Numbered from the stretch's first letter, positions 9,112-19,373 are shown. The stretch is DNA of 64,000 nucleotides from an uncultured Eubacteriales bacterium (GCA_934436505.1 CAKSAP010000001.1:310001-374000), one strand, 5' to 3'. Notes: a model not told the origin generated them from the letters alone. Translations and numbers: made by a program.

Positions 9112-10266
9112 ATGCCGAAAAATACAAATGCCTGTCCGCTTTACAAAAAGTGCGGAGGCTGTCAGCTGCAAAATATGCCGTACAGCGAGCAGCTGAGCTT
9201 TAAGCAGGCGAGGGTTATAAAATTGCTCGGCTCATTTTGTCATGTGGACGAGATAATCGGTATGGATAAGCCGTATAATTACAGGAATAAGGTGCAGGCG
9301 GCATTTTCGACGGATCGCAGGGGAAATATAATTTCCGGCGTGTATCAGTCGTCGAGCCACAAGGTCGTTGCGGTTGAAAGGTGTATGCTTGAGGACGAGA
9401 AAGCCGACGAGATAATCGGGACTGTTCGCAAGCTGCTCAAAAGCTTTAAGCTAAAGGCGTACAACGAGGACACAAGGCAGGGATTTTTACGCCATGTGCT
9501 TGTAAAGCGAGGCTTCAAAAGCGGTCAAATAATGGTCGTGCTTGTAACGGGAATGCCCGAATTTCCTAAAAAGCGTTCGTTCGTAAATGCTCTTTTGTCA
9601 AGGCATCCCGAAATCACAACGGTCGTTTGGAATTACAATCCGAAAAAGACAAGCCTTGTTCTCGGCGAGCGAGAAGAAATATTGTTCGGTGACGGAAAAA
9701 TCGAGGAACAGCTCGGAAAATACACCTTTAGAATATCGCCCAAGGCGTTTTATCAGATAAACCCCGTGCAGACGGAAATTTTATACAACAAGGCGATTGA
9801 ATTTGCCGAGCTTACGGGCAAGGAGACGGTTATCGACGCATATTGCGGTACGGGTACGATAGGAATTTTCGCATCCGACAGGGCAAAGCAGGTAATCGGC
9901 GTGGAATTGAATTCCGAGGCGGTCAAGGACGCCCGTGAAAACGCAAGGGTCAACAAGGTCGAAAATATCAGGTTTTTCAATGCCGACGCAGGCAGGTTTA
10001 TGGTCGAAGCGGCAAAAGAGGGCGAAACGGCAGACGTGGTAATTATGGACCCGCCGAGAAGCGGCTCTGACAGGGCATTTTTGTCAAGCGTAGTAACCCT
10101 TGCGCCGAAAAAAGTGGTGTATATCTCTTGCAATCCCGAAACGCAGAAAAGAGATTTGCTGTTCCTTGTCAAAAACGGCTATAAGGTGCGTAAAATCCAG
10201 CCTGTCGATATGTTCCCGCATACGCTGCATGTGGAGACGGTTGTGCAGTTGGTTAGGGTGAAATAA
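9112..10266 (+). CDS. 23S rRNA (uracil-C5)-methyltransferase, RumA/RlmCD family
   Basis: 384 residues. S-adenosylmethionine-dependent m5U methyltransferase of 23S rRNA (RlmD/RlmCD/TrmA-like family). Four candidate iron-sulfur cysteines are visible: C8, C14, C17 and 'VERCMLED' near residue 90. The SAM site is 'IDAYCGTGTIGIFA', the substrate motif 'MDPPRSGSD', and the catalytic Cys sits in 'VYISCNPETQKRDL' (~340). The N-terminal TRAM domain of RumA is absent: the iron-sulfur cysteines start at residue 8. Shortened enzymes of this kind are common in Firmicutes. Exact uridine target cannot be told from sequence. Confidence 0.9.
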   Translation: MPKNTNACPLYKKCGGCQLQNMPYSEQLSFKQARVIKLLGSFCHVDEIIGMDKPYNYRNKVQAAFSTDRRGNIISGVYQSSSHKVVAVERCMLEDEKADEIIGTVRKLLKSFKLKAYNEDTRQGFLRHVLVKRGFKSGQIMVVLVTGMPEFPKKRSFVNALLSRHPEITTVVWNYNPKKTSLVLGEREEILFGDGKIEEQLGKYTFRISPKAFYQINPVQTEILYNKAIEFAELTGKETVIDAYCGTGTIGIFASDRAKQVIGVELNSEAVKDARENARVNKVENIRFFNADAGRFMVEAAKEGETADVVIMDPPRSGSDRAFLSSVVTLAPKKVVYISCNPETQKRDLLFLVKNGYKVRKIQPVDMFPHTLHVETVVQLVRVK

Positions 10267-10362
10267 GGAGAGAATTAGGACGAAAAAATCGATTGGGAAA
10301 ATCTCTAAAGGCAAGAATACCTCACTTCAAGTGGGGAATAGTTATAAAAAAGGAGAAATTTT

Positions 10363-10662
10363 ATGTTAAAGCATATTGTAATGTGGAAATTTACCGACGG
10401 CTGCGGTAACACAAAAGACGAAAACGTTGAAATCGCAAGAAGCGGTCTTGAGGCATTGCCCGAGAGCGTGCCCACACTCAAGAAAATCACATTTATTAAA
10501 AATGCGGTTGAGTGCGACAGGAATTTTGATGCGTTGCTTATTGTTGAAACCGAAAACGAAGCGGATTTAGAGGCGTACAAAGTTCATCCCGAGCATCAAA
10601 AGGTTGCGAAGTTTATAAAAGAAGTAACCGTCAACAGAGGTGCGGTTGATTTCTACGATTGA
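10363..10662 (+). CDS. Dabb-domain (stress-responsive alpha/beta barrel) protein
   Basis: 99 residues. Starts 'MLKHIVMWKF' and ends with an 'HPEHQKVAKFIKEV' segment, the typical layout of the single Dabb domain (a dimeric alpha-beta barrel fold). Members range from stress-induced proteins to small cyclases or monooxygenase-like enzymes; no substrate can be assigned here. ATG 10363 follows AAGGAG. It stands alone between rlmCD and a strong terminator. Confidence 0.85.
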   Translation: MLKHIVMWKFTDGCGNTKDENVEIARSGLEALPESVPTLKKITFIKNAVECDRNFDALLIVETENEADLEAYKVHPEHQKVAKFIKEVTVNRGAVDFYD

Positions 10663-10682
10663 TTAAATTTTAAGGCAAAAAG

Positions 10683-10710
10683 AAACGGCAGACTTGTGTC
10701 TGCCGTTTTT
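10683..10710. terminator. Bidirectional rho-independent terminator
   Basis: Perfect stem AAACGGCAGAC / GTCTGCCGTTT with loop TTGT and flanking A and T runs; serves the + strand Dabb gene and the - strand gene ending at 10723. Confidence 0.9.
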
Positions 10711-10722
10711 CTGTGTTTGTGA

Positions 10723-11028
10723 TTATTCAAAGAATTTCTCAAAGAATGATTTTTCTTCGGACTCGTCTTTTTTGAGAAGCTCCTTTGCGTGCTCGGGATT
10801 TGTTTTCAACATCTCGAACAAGGATTCGTCTGCTTCGTCGTCAGCCTTTTTAGTCTGATAAAGACCTGCGCTTATCCAGCCTGCGATGCAAACTGCGAGA
10901 ACAATGATTGCAGGAAGCGGAAGCGGATTACGTCTTGCAACGTCCGCCGCAAATGACGGAAGTGCGCTTGCAAATGCGAGTGCTGCCGAGAGTGTAGCAG
11001 CCTTTAATATTTTGATAGCTTTTTTCAT
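10723..11028 (-). CDS. Small exported/membrane protein, unknown
   Basis: 101 residues. An N-terminal signal sequence (basic start, Ala/Leu core, 'ALPSFAAD' cleavage-like site near residue 28) is followed by 'RNPLPLPAIIVLAVCIAGWISAGLY', a membrane helix, and a charged tail with many Lys, Asp and Glu that would lie in the cytoplasm. No known domain recognised. It is the last gene of a probable - strand operon with the zinc-ribbon membrane protein (36-nt gap) and GH51; ribosome site GGGGG precedes ATG. Confidence 0.7.
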   Translation of the reverse strand: MKKAIKILKAATLSAALAFASALPSFAADVARRNPLPLPAIIVLAVCIAGWISAGLYQTKKADDEADESLFEMLKTNPEHAKELLKKDESEEKSFFEKFFE

Positions 11029-11064
11029 CTTAAATCCCCCAGATTTATTTTAATATGTTAAGCG

Positions 11065-11835
11065 TTAAGCTTGAGTGCGTATTTCTTCCAATTCGTTTGC
11101 AATATATTCGTCCATTGTGGGCTGTGAGCTCAACTGCTTTTTGAAGCTCTTGCTTGCGACCACGCTTATTACGACATTCGCAAGGAAAAGTGCAGCTCCT
11201 ATTGCATAGCCCCACCAAATGACATTGCCGGAGAAAACATCGATGTTGTTTGACATAGCGTTTGTAACCGATATTGAAAGGAGCACAGCCGAAGCAATCC
11301 AGCCTGCCGTTGCGACAACGTTGAGGAATATATTAAATCCTGCCTTGAGCGATACTGCGGCGATAAGCACAACGAAGAAGTTGAGAACGCCTGCAACAAC
11401 CGCAAGGAATGCGAAAACGATTGCGAGCATTAAGAACTTAAAGGTAGAGCCGAGAGCCGTTGCGCTCATGAGCTGAAAGCCGCCCATAAAATCGAGCTTT
11501 GTTATGTAATTCAAAATGAGAGTCAGGAACGAAACCGTTGAGGTGTCCTCGTAGAACGGAAGCGAAAGCGATACCTTCATAAGCGGCACTACAAGACCTA
11601 CCAACGGAAGAAGCGTTGCTACAAGTCTGATTATCCTGAACGGACTTCCGACTGTTGCGCTTTTGAAATTGTTGAGCCTGTAATGGAGCTTTGCGAAGGA
11701 GGTTTCTGCCTTGTCGGCGTCCTCCTCAAGTCTTGTCTCCCAATTATAGTTAGGGATGTTTGTGCCGCAGCTCTTACACTCGGCACGGAATTCATACCAT
11801 TTGAGCTTTTTGCCGCAGTTAGGACATTTTGCCAT
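11065..11835 (-). CDS. Zinc-ribbon membrane protein, unknown
   Basis: 256 residues. It begins with a four-cysteine zinc ribbon (CPNCGKK ... CKSCG, residues 4-25), followed by a ~45-residue polar linker and about four hydrophobic helices. Proteins of this architecture are common in Clostridia and lack a defined function; the ribbon would face the cytoplasm. ATG is preceded by GGTGG. It lies 22 nt after GH51 on the same strand, so co-transcription is probable, though a shared role is not evident. Confidence 0.75.
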   Translation of the reverse strand: MAKCPNCGKKLKWYEFRAECKSCGTNIPNYNWETRLEEDADKAETSFAKLHYRLNNFKSATVGSPFRIIRLVATLLPLVGLVVPLMKVSLSLPFYEDTSTVSFLTLILNYITKLDFMGGFQLMSATALGSTFKFLMLAIVFAFLAVVAGVLNFFVVLIAAVSLKAGFNIFLNVVATAGWIASAVLLSISVTNAMSNNIDVFSGNVIWWGYAIGAALFLANVVISVVASKSFKKQLSSQPTMDEYIANELEEIRTQA

Positions 11836-11857
11836 ATAAAATCCACCTTTGAAAAAT

Positions 11858-13366
<1,509 letters not shown>

Positions 13367-13371
13367 TTATT

Positions 13372-13400
13372 ATTGTAGCATATTAAAATGCTGTTTTCAA
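13372..13400 (-). promoter_or_regulatory. Sigma-A promoter for GH51 operon
   Basis: On the - strand: TTGAAA (13400-13395), 17-nt spacer, TACAAT (13377-13372), 18 bases before the ATG. It sits in the 52-nt gap after the LCP gene. Confidence 0.65.
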
Positions 13401-13406
13401 TATTTT

Positions 13407-14768
13407 TTACTTGCTCTTTGCCGTCTGAGCCTCGGTTGTGGTTTCTGCCTTATTGTAAATGAAATCGTGAAGAATGTCACGGTTTTTCTCAAGATTTATT
13501 ACCAAAACGTCCTCTCCGTTTTTCCTTTCGCTCTTGTATGTTTTGTTTGCGGGGATTTGCTGCTGAGCGATCGTGTAAGTCATATATTTTGGAGCGTTCA
13601 TACCGAGCTGCATAAGCTCGTCCGAGGTAAGGTTTGTTTTAATCATCGGCATAATATCGCCGAGCATACCGACAACCTCGGCAGGATTTGCCACCGCCTT
13701 ATCGAAAATTGCGGTTATAACCTTTCTCTGTCTTTGAGTTCTCATAAGGTCGCTGTCAAGGTAACGAATTCTTGAATACCAAAGAGCCTGCGCACCTGTA
13801 AGATGAACGGCGTCTCCGCTTTTGATTTCCTCGGGGAACGCACTTGCCTCAACGCTTGTCATATGGTCCTTGCTGTTGATATACTTGGCTTCCTTTTCCG
13901 TGATTGCCACGTCAATTCCGCCGAGCGAGTCGATAATCGTTGTGAACATATCGAAGTTTACAAACATATAGTTGTCGATTTTGATTTTATAGTTGTATTC
14001 GAGAGTATCAACAAGCAACTGTGTTCCGCCCTTTCTCTGTGCGGCATTGAGCTTTTTCCACTTGTAGCCGGGAATGTCAATGTAGGTGTCACGGAGAAAG
14101 GAGGTAAGCTTTATCTGATTGTTCCTTGTGTCAATCGAGACAAGCATCATTGTATCCGAGCGAGTCTTTTCTGCATCCTCGCCCTCTCTTGCGTCAACTC
14201 CGATAAGAAGAATGTTGCGCACTGCGTCGTCATGCTTTAATTCGGAGGCTGAAATGTACTTGTTTTCCTCAAGCGGAGAATAATCAACCTTTTTGGTAAG
14301 CGATTTTGCGTAGCCGAGACCTGCGCCTGCCGCACCGCCGACAGCAATAAGCAAAACAAGAAGGATTATAAGAGCGACTTTCCAGCCTGCCATTTTTTTC
14401 TTTTTGCCGTCACGGGTTTTCTTCTCACGGGGCTGCTTGCCCGAAGAAATATCCCCGTCAATTACGTCGTCGGATATTCTCTGCTGCGAAACACGCCTTG
14501 CCTTTTCCTGCGATGCCTTTGAATAGTTATAGCTGTAGGGCTTTTTCTCCACAGGTGCGGTGGGTATTTTCGGTGCGGATTGCTCATCGACGAAATACTC
14601 GTCGGTGAAATCCCTGTGATGTCCGTTTTCTGCGTTATCGTCGCCGCTGAATATATCTTCGAATTCATCTTCAAAGGAATTGCTCTTTATATCGTTTTTA
14701 TCCTCCTCCGAGGAGCTCATAACATCATCGAAAGCGTCGTCGTTAAACTTAAAGTTCTTAGGATTCAT
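13407..14768 (-). CDS. LytR-CpsA-Psr (LCP) family envelope phosphotransferase
   Basis: 453 residues from ATG 14768, chosen because GGAG lies just upstream; an in-frame TTG at 14786 would put the ribosome site inside the gene. An acidic cytoplasmic tail of ~120 residues precedes a single membrane helix (~125-147), then an extracytoplasmic LCP domain with 'NILLIGVDAREG', 'RSDTMMLVSID', 'SFLRDTYIDIPG' and 'RQRKVITAIF'. LCP enzymes move undecaprenyl-linked polymers such as teichoic acid or capsule onto peptidoglycan. The long acidic N-terminal tail is typical of Clostridia members. No polymer synthesis genes lie nearby. Confidence 0.92.
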   Translation of the reverse strand: MNPKNFKFNDDAFDDVMSSSEEDKNDIKSNSFEDEFEDIFSGDDNAENGHHRDFTDEYFVDEQSAPKIPTAPVEKKPYSYNYSKASQEKARRVSQQRISDDVIDGDISSGKQPREKKTRDGKKKKMAGWKVALIILLVLLIAVGGAAGAGLGYAKSLTKKVDYSPLEENKYISASELKHDDAVRNILLIGVDAREGEDAEKTRSDTMMLVSIDTRNNQIKLTSFLRDTYIDIPGYKWKKLNAAQRKGGTQLLVDTLEYNYKIKIDNYMFVNFDMFTTIIDSLGGIDVAITEKEAKYINSKDHMTSVEASAFPEEIKSGDAVHLTGAQALWYSRIRYLDSDLMRTQRQRKVITAIFDKAVANPAEVVGMLGDIMPMIKTNLTSDELMQLGMNAPKYMTYTIAQQQIPANKTYKSERKNGEDVLVINLEKNRDILHDFIYNKAETTTEAQTAKSK

Positions 14769-14812
14769 TTTTATATCTCCTGTCAATAAATTTAATAATT
14801 CTTCAATTTACT

Positions 14813-14841
14813 ATTCTAACTTATTTGACCGTTTTTCACAA
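14813..14841 (-). promoter_or_regulatory. Sigma-A promoter for LCP gene
   Basis: On the - strand: TTGTGA (14841-14836), 17-nt spacer, TAGAAT (14818-14813). Confidence 0.6.
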
Positions 14842-14900
14842 TATATTTTTGTAAAAAAGTTGCAAATTTTTATAAAACATATTATATAAAGAAAAATATC

Positions 14901-14929
14901 TTGAATCGGCACTGAAAACAATGTATAAT
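14901..14929 (+). promoter_or_regulatory. Sigma-A promoter for Nudix fusion gene
   Basis: TTGAAT (14901-14906), 17-nt spacer, TATAAT (14924-14929), 30 bases before the ATG at 14959. Confidence 0.75.
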
Positions 14930-14958
14930 TATGGTTAGATTTTTCTAAGGAGCATTGT

Positions 14959-15690
14959 ATGCTGGGTAAATATGTCAGAGTAAGGGTCGAAAGACCTATG
15001 GGCTGGCACGATATTGAAACCGGCACTGTTTACAGGCTCAATTACGGAAGCGTGGAAAGCGGGCTTGACCCGAGGTCGCCTGTCAAGGGCGCATACATTA
15101 TGGGAGTAACGCATCCCGTTCGTAATTTTGAAGGCAGAGTTGTTGCCGTAATTAAATTGCCTGACAGACAGGGTATTTATATTGTCGTGTCGCCAAAGAG
15201 TAAAAAATATATCGTCAACGATATTAAGCGTGCCGTCTCGTTTATGTATAAAGACGGCGAGTACACAATAGACTGCTTATATGAGCGTTCCTGCGGAGCA
15301 GTTGTTTTCAGATTTATAAACGGAGAGCGCAGATTTCTGCTTATTAAGAACAAGCGGAGCTGCCATTGGGGCTTTCCGAAGGGTCACGTCGAAAAAGATG
15401 AGACCGACGAGGAGACAGCCAAGCGTGAGGTGCTGGAGGAAACGGGAATTCACATCAAAATATTCCCCGGCTTTAAGCATAAATCCGAGTACACGATAAG
15501 AGGCAGGATTGAAAAATCCGTGCTTATCTTCCTTGCGACGACCGATGACACTCAAACAATCATTCAGCCCGAGGAGATTGAGGACTATATTTGGCTCGGG
15601 TACGATAATGCCATTTCGACGCTTAATTATCCGAATGATAAGGATATTTTGTCGCTCGCAAAAGCATATATAACCAAGAATAATATTTAA
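14959..15690 (+). CDS. Pyrophosphatase-like domain fused to Nudix hydrolase
   Basis: 243 residues. Residues 1-~95 resemble family I inorganic pyrophosphatase ('VRVRVERPMGWHD', 'YRLNYGSVESG', 'GAYIMGVTHPV', 'FEGRVVAVIK'), but the acidic metal-binding signature is replaced by 'DPRSPVKGAY', so this part is probably not catalytic as a pyrophosphatase. Residues ~105-240 are a Nudix domain with an intact box: G-x5-E-x7-REVLEETGI beginning at 'GHVEKDE'. The Nudix part should hydrolyse a nucleoside diphosphate-linked substrate, which cannot be named. ATG follows TAAGGAG. The next gene starts 10 nt downstream and is probably co-transcribed. Confidence 0.85.
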   Translation: MLGKYVRVRVERPMGWHDIETGTVYRLNYGSVESGLDPRSPVKGAYIMGVTHPVRNFEGRVVAVIKLPDRQGIYIVVSPKSKKYIVNDIKRAVSFMYKDGEYTIDCLYERSCGAVVFRFINGERRFLLIKNKRSCHWGFPKGHVEKDETDEETAKREVLEETGIHIKIFPGFKHKSEYTIRGRIEKSVLIFLATTDDTQTIIQPEEIEDYIWLGYDNAISTLNYPNDKDILSLAKAYITKNNI

Positions 15691-15700
15691 GGAGAGAATT

Positions 15701-16189
15701 ATGGCCGAAACACTCGCTCATTTTTTTGTCGATCTATTTCAGGACAAAATTCCGCCCGAGCTTACGATTTTTGTAATCTCATTATTGCCTATTCTTGAGC
15801 TTCGCGGCGGTATGATTGCCGCAAGACTTCTCGGAGTCAGTTTCCTGAAGGCATTTGCCATTTGCTATGTCGGAAATATGCTTCCGATACCGTTTATTCT
15901 TCTTTTCATTAAAAAGATTTTCGAGCTTTTAAGGAAATATCCTTTCTTTGAAAAGATAATAACAAGGCTTGAAGCGAAAACCGAGAAAAACAAGGATAAG
16001 GTTTTAAGGTATAAGTCGTGGGGCTTGCTTATTTTCGTTGCAATTCCGCTTCCGGGAACGGGAGGCTGGACGGGTGCGCTTATGGCGGCACTTCTCGATA
16101 TTGACTTTAAGCGTGCTTTGCCGATAATCTCACTCGGCGTGTTCATAGCAGGCTTGATTATGTCGCTTGTAACCTACGGAATTTTTTAA
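15701..16189 (+). CDS. Small multidrug export protein (COG2426)
   Basis: 162 residues, four or five membrane helices. Matches the COG2426/PF06695 family by 'LLPILELRGGMIAA', 'GNMLPIPFILLF', 'RYKSWGLLIFVAIPLPGTGGWTGALMA' and the short length. The family is annotated as small multidrug exporters, but firm substrate evidence is thin and it is distantly related to DedA-like proteins. TAAGGAGAG precedes ATG; it follows the Nudix fusion gene by 10 nt. Confidence 0.85.
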   Translation: MAETLAHFFVDLFQDKIPPELTIFVISLLPILELRGGMIAARLLGVSFLKAFAICYVGNMLPIPFILLFIKKIFELLRKYPFFEKIITRLEAKTEKNKDKVLRYKSWGLLIFVAIPLPGTGGWTGALMAALLDIDFKRALPIISLGVFIAGLIMSLVTYGIF

Positions 16190-16209
16190 TAAGCTTTATT
16201 AAAAAGAAA

Positions 16210-16255
16210 ACCACCGATACGCTCTTTGTGAGTATATCGGTGGTAATTTTTATTT
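16210..16255. terminator. Bidirectional rho-independent terminator
   Basis: Stem ACCACCGATA / TATCGGTGGT (16210-16219, 16235-16244) with inner CTC/GAG pairing, followed by TTTTTAT on + and by A-rich sequence on the other side; lies between convergent genes. Confidence 0.85.
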
Positions 16256-16260
16256 GCGGA

Positions 16261-17439
16261 TTATTTTTTTATGCCTCTTTTTTCAAGGAAAGCATAGATT
16301 CTGTCAGCAGGATCAAGGAGACTGCTGATTGACATATCGTGGTTAAGAGTGTCGATAATGTAAGCAACGTACTTTGACATATCAACCTCACAGTACCATT
16401 CACGCTTTAACAATTCGGGAGTTCTGTAAACAAGGTTTGTTGTGAACACCTTGTCGATAAGTCCCTTTTCATAGAATTCGTCAAATCTGTCAAGACCCTC
16501 GCAGAAAAGACCGAATGCCGAGAAAATGAAAATTCTCTTTGCACCGAGCTCTTTAAGCTTTGTAGCAACCTCAAGCATTGACTCGCCCGAGGAAATCATA
16601 TCGTCAACAATCATAACGTCCTTGCCCTCAACGTTAGTGCCGAGGAATTCGTGAGCTACAATCGGGTTTCTGCCGTTGACAACCTTTGAGTAATCTCTGC
16701 GCTTGTAGAACATACCGAGGTCAAGACCGAGTACGGTTGAATAATAAATACATCTGCCCATACCGCCCTCGTCGGGAGAGATAACCATCATATGATCGTT
16801 GTCAAGGTTAAGGTCCTCAACGCTGTTTGCAAGAGATTTAATCATCTGATAAACAGGCTGAACGTTCTCAAAGCCTTTAAGCGGAATAGCGTTCTGAACT
16901 CTGGGGTCGTGAGCGTCAAAGGTAATGATGTTGTCAACGCCCATTGTGTTGCAAAGCTCCTGAAGAGCAAGTGCGCAGTCAAGAGACTCTCTTGTTGAAC
17001 GCTTATGCTGTCTGCCCTCATAAAGCATGGGCATAATTACTGTAATTCTGTGAGCCTTACCGCCGATAGCGGAAATTGCTCTTTTAAGGTTTGCGTAGTG
17101 CTCGTCGGGGCTCATGGGAACCTCGTGACCGTAGATTTTGTAGGTCAGACCGTAGTTGAACATATCGGCAACAATGAAAATGTCATAGCCTCTTACCGAC
17201 TCAAAAAGTGTACCCTTACCTTCGCCTGTTCCGAAACGGGGGAACGAAGCGTTGATGATGTAGGAGTCCTTTTCATAGCCTGCGAAAGCAATGCTGTTCT
17301 TGTGCTCCGACTGCTTCTGAGCACGCCATTTAACAATGTAGCGGTCAATTTTGTCTGCGAGCTCCTCACAGCCGGGCAATGCGATTATGCCTAAAGGTCC
17401 GTAAGGTATGTTGGTAAATTCTTCTGTGTAATCGGGCAT
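16261..17439 (-). CDS. prs: Ribose-phosphate pyrophosphokinase (PRPP synthetase), long clostridial form
   Basis: 392 residues from ATG 17439, which has a perfect AGGAGG upstream; an earlier in-frame ATG at 17475 lacks one. It makes PRPP from ribose 5-phosphate and ATP for purine, pyrimidine, His and Trp synthesis. Motifs: the PRPP loop 'DVMIVDDMISSGESM', 'VISPDEGGMGRCI' and 'DAHDPRVQNAIP', equivalent to the ATP/metal 'DLHA' region. It is longer than classical Prs (~315) through an N-terminal extension and inserts, as usual for this clostridial subfamily. It ends at a shared terminator and follows the CDF gene on the same strand. Confidence 0.92.
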   Translation of the reverse strand: MPDYTEEFTNIPYGPLGIIALPGCEELADKIDRYIVKWRAQKQSEHKNSIAFAGYEKDSYIINASFPRFGTGEGKGTLFESVRGYDIFIVADMFNYGLTYKIYGHEVPMSPDEHYANLKRAISAIGGKAHRITVIMPMLYEGRQHKRSTRESLDCALALQELCNTMGVDNIITFDAHDPRVQNAIPLKGFENVQPVYQMIKSLANSVEDLNLDNDHMMVISPDEGGMGRCIYYSTVLGLDLGMFYKRRDYSKVVNGRNPIVAHEFLGTNVEGKDVMIVDDMISSGESMLEVATKLKELGAKRIFIFSAFGLFCEGLDRFDEFYEKGLIDKVFTTNLVYRTPELLKREWYCEVDMSKYVAYIIDTLNHDMSISSLLDPADRIYAFLEKRGIKK

Positions 17440-17533
17440 TTTAATATCCTCCTGAAATGCGGCGTTTTTTATCAATTATATTTTACTATATTTCGACAAA
17501 ATATTAAAGTCTTTTTAGCTATTCTTTTTTAAT

Positions 17534-18700
17534 TCAGTCAAATGCATAATCAACAGTGATAACACAGAAAAGTCTTTCGTCTATTTTGCTTAACTTTTCA
17601 CTTATTAAGCGTGTTATTTCTGCCGATGAACGCTTTTCGTCATAGGTTAAAACCACATCAAAAATCAAATTCGTATGTGTAGTGCCGTCAACGACCCTGA
17701 AATCGTGTATCGAGAAATTTGGATTTATCTCCTTGACTGCGTTTTGAGTGATCTCACGAAGCTCGTTTATTCTCTCATCATCCACTACAATCGGGTCAAT
17801 ATGAATTGAAATGAGCATACCGTACTTTTTTTGAATTTCGTGCTCAATCAAATCAACGGTGTCGTGGCTCTGCATTATATCGACGTCGGACGGAACCTCG
17901 GCGTGAGCAGAGGCGAAAAGCCTTGACGGACCGTAGTCGTGGATTATAAGGTCGTGAACGCCGACAATGCCGTCATAGGACATAATCTCATTCTTTATCT
18001 CCTCGTAAAACTCCTTTTCGGGAGGCTGACCGAGAAGCGGAGCGAGCGTCTCCTTGACAAGCGAAATGCCCGACCAAAGAATTAAGATTGATACGGCAGC
18101 ACCGAAATAACCGTCGCAGTTGAAGCCTGTTTTGTGGGAAATAATCAGCGAAACAAGCGCAACAAAGGTCGAAGCGGTGTCGGAAAGGCTGTCTGTTACA
18201 ACGGCCTTTGTGGCGGTGGAGTTAATTCTCTTGCCAAGCTTCCAATTAAAAAGAGCGAGCCACAGCTTGCCGAGTATCGAAAGAACAAGCACGACGATTG
18301 CAACGGTGCTGAATTCCACAGCTTCGGGTGTTTTGATTTTCGAAACGGAGCTTTTGAGCAGTTCTACACCCATAATTATTACAAAAATCGAAACCGTGAG
18401 TGCAGATATGTATTCAATTCTGCCGTGACCGTACGGGTGCTCCTTATCGGCAGGCTTTTCCGAAAGCTTGAAGCCGAAAAGAGTTATAATAGACGATCCT
18501 GCGTCGGAGAGGTTGTTTACGGCGTCGGCGGTAACGGTAATACTGCCCGTCATAACGCCTGCCAAAAATTTCGATATACACAAAATAAGGTTTATCGCAA
18601 TTCCGACCGCACCGCTTAATTTGCCGTATGCACCTCTGACCTTCGGGTCTTTGGTGTTTTTATTATCCTTAACAAAAAGTTTGATAAGAAGCTCTGTCAT
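17534..18700 (-). CDS. Cation diffusion facilitator (CDF) transporter
   Basis: 388 residues. Proton- or ion-coupled efflux of a divalent metal such as Zn, Fe or Mn. The six-helix domain (residues ~25-215) carries the metal-site helices 'ADAVNNLSDAGSS' (helix 2) and 'VTDSLSDTAST' (helix 5), plus 'HPYGHGRIEYI'. The C-terminal cytoplasmic domain (~215-300) is CDF-like, followed by an extra ~85 residues with a ferredoxin-like look. Helix 2 and 5 residues (D..D with S/D in place of the usual H) leave the metal uncertain. No ribosome site is seen before ATG 18700. It follows a TetR gene on the same strand, separated by an inverted repeat. Confidence 0.9.
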   Translation of the reverse strand: MTELLIKLFVKDNKNTKDPKVRGAYGKLSGAVGIAINLILCISKFLAGVMTGSITVTADAVNNLSDAGSSIITLFGFKLSEKPADKEHPYGHGRIEYISALTVSIFVIIMGVELLKSSVSKIKTPEAVEFSTVAIVVLVLSILGKLWLALFNWKLGKRINSTATKAVVTDSLSDTASTFVALVSLIISHKTGFNCDGYFGAAVSILILWSGISLVKETLAPLLGQPPEKEFYEEIKNEIMSYDGIVGVHDLIIHDYGPSRLFASAHAEVPSDVDIMQSHDTVDLIEHEIQKKYGMLISIHIDPIVVDDERINELREITQNAVKEINPNFSIHDFRVVDGTTHTNLIFDVVLTYDEKRSSAEITRLISEKLSKIDERLFCVITVDYAFD

Positions 18701-18715
18701 AGCAATATAATTATG

Positions 18716-18737
18716 ATAGTGTGATTTTTCACACTAT
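18716..18737. promoter_or_regulatory. Inverted repeat between tetR and CDF gene, possible operator
   Basis: ATAGTGTG (18716-18723) and CACACTAT (18730-18737) form an 8-bp inverted repeat with a 6-base centre, 15 bases upstream of the CDF start. Without a T-run in either direction it looks more like an operator than a terminator; the adjacent TetR protein is the obvious candidate ligand (inference). Confidence 0.5.
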
Positions 18738-18752
18738 ATCCCTTCAAAGAAA

Positions 18753-19340
18753 TTATTTCTCAAAGCCCGAAAAGCCCTTTGTGAACAAAAGGTCGAGCAT
18801 AAGAGCGACGTCCTCGGGTGTTTTTCTTGTGTCCGAGGTATCGGTAAGCCAATATCTGACTATGCCGACTGCGCCTGCTTCAAAATATGAGTATATATAA
18901 TTGTATTCTTCCTTAAACGACGGTGTTTGGTTGTAGCGTGTGAATTCCTCAAAGCAACGCTCCGCCATAAACTTTTTAAGCTTCATTGAAAAGTCAATAT
19001 CGCCGTTGCTTCCCAAAAGTGCAGAGCAGATGTCCTTGTTCTTTTCAAGAAATCTGCAGCAGTCAACAAAAACGGGGTATGGGCTTGAATTGTGTGAATT
19101 TGCGGAATACTGATTGATAATGCTCTCGAATTCTTCGAAGAGCTCGTTTTCGATTTGCTCAACAAGGTCAAAAATATCCTTGTAATGAAGATAAAAAGTG
19201 CCCCTGTTTATCTCAACAAGGTCTGACAGCTCACGAACAGAGATTTTTTTAATGCTCTTTTCTTTCATCAGCTTTGTAAGCCCCTCACGCAAGAGCTTTT
19301 TTGTGCGCCTGACTCTGCCGTCAATTTTCTGATTATCCAT
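18753..19340 (-). CDS. TetR family transcriptional regulator
   Basis: 195 residues from ATG 19340 (GGGAG at good spacing; a GTG at 19349 is less likely). N-terminal TetR helix-turn-helix: 'RRTKKLLREGLTKLMKEKS' and 'ISVRELSDLVEINRGTFYLHYKDI'. The helical C-terminal ligand/dimer domain is of the type seen in Firmicutes regulators near efflux genes. It is followed after 52 nt by the CDF transporter, which it may control. Own promoter upstream. The effector is unknown. Confidence 0.9.
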   Translation of the reverse strand: MDNQKIDGRVRRTKKLLREGLTKLMKEKSIKKISVRELSDLVEINRGTFYLHYKDIFDLVEQIENELFEEFESIINQYSANSHNSSPYPVFVDCCRFLEKNKDICSALLGSNGDIDFSMKLKKFMAERCFEEFTRYNQTPSFKEEYNYIYSYFEAGAVGIVRYWLTDTSDTRKTPEDVALMLDLLFTKGFSGFEK

Positions 19341-19373
19341 TGATAGCACTCCCTTTTTATTATTATATCAGCA

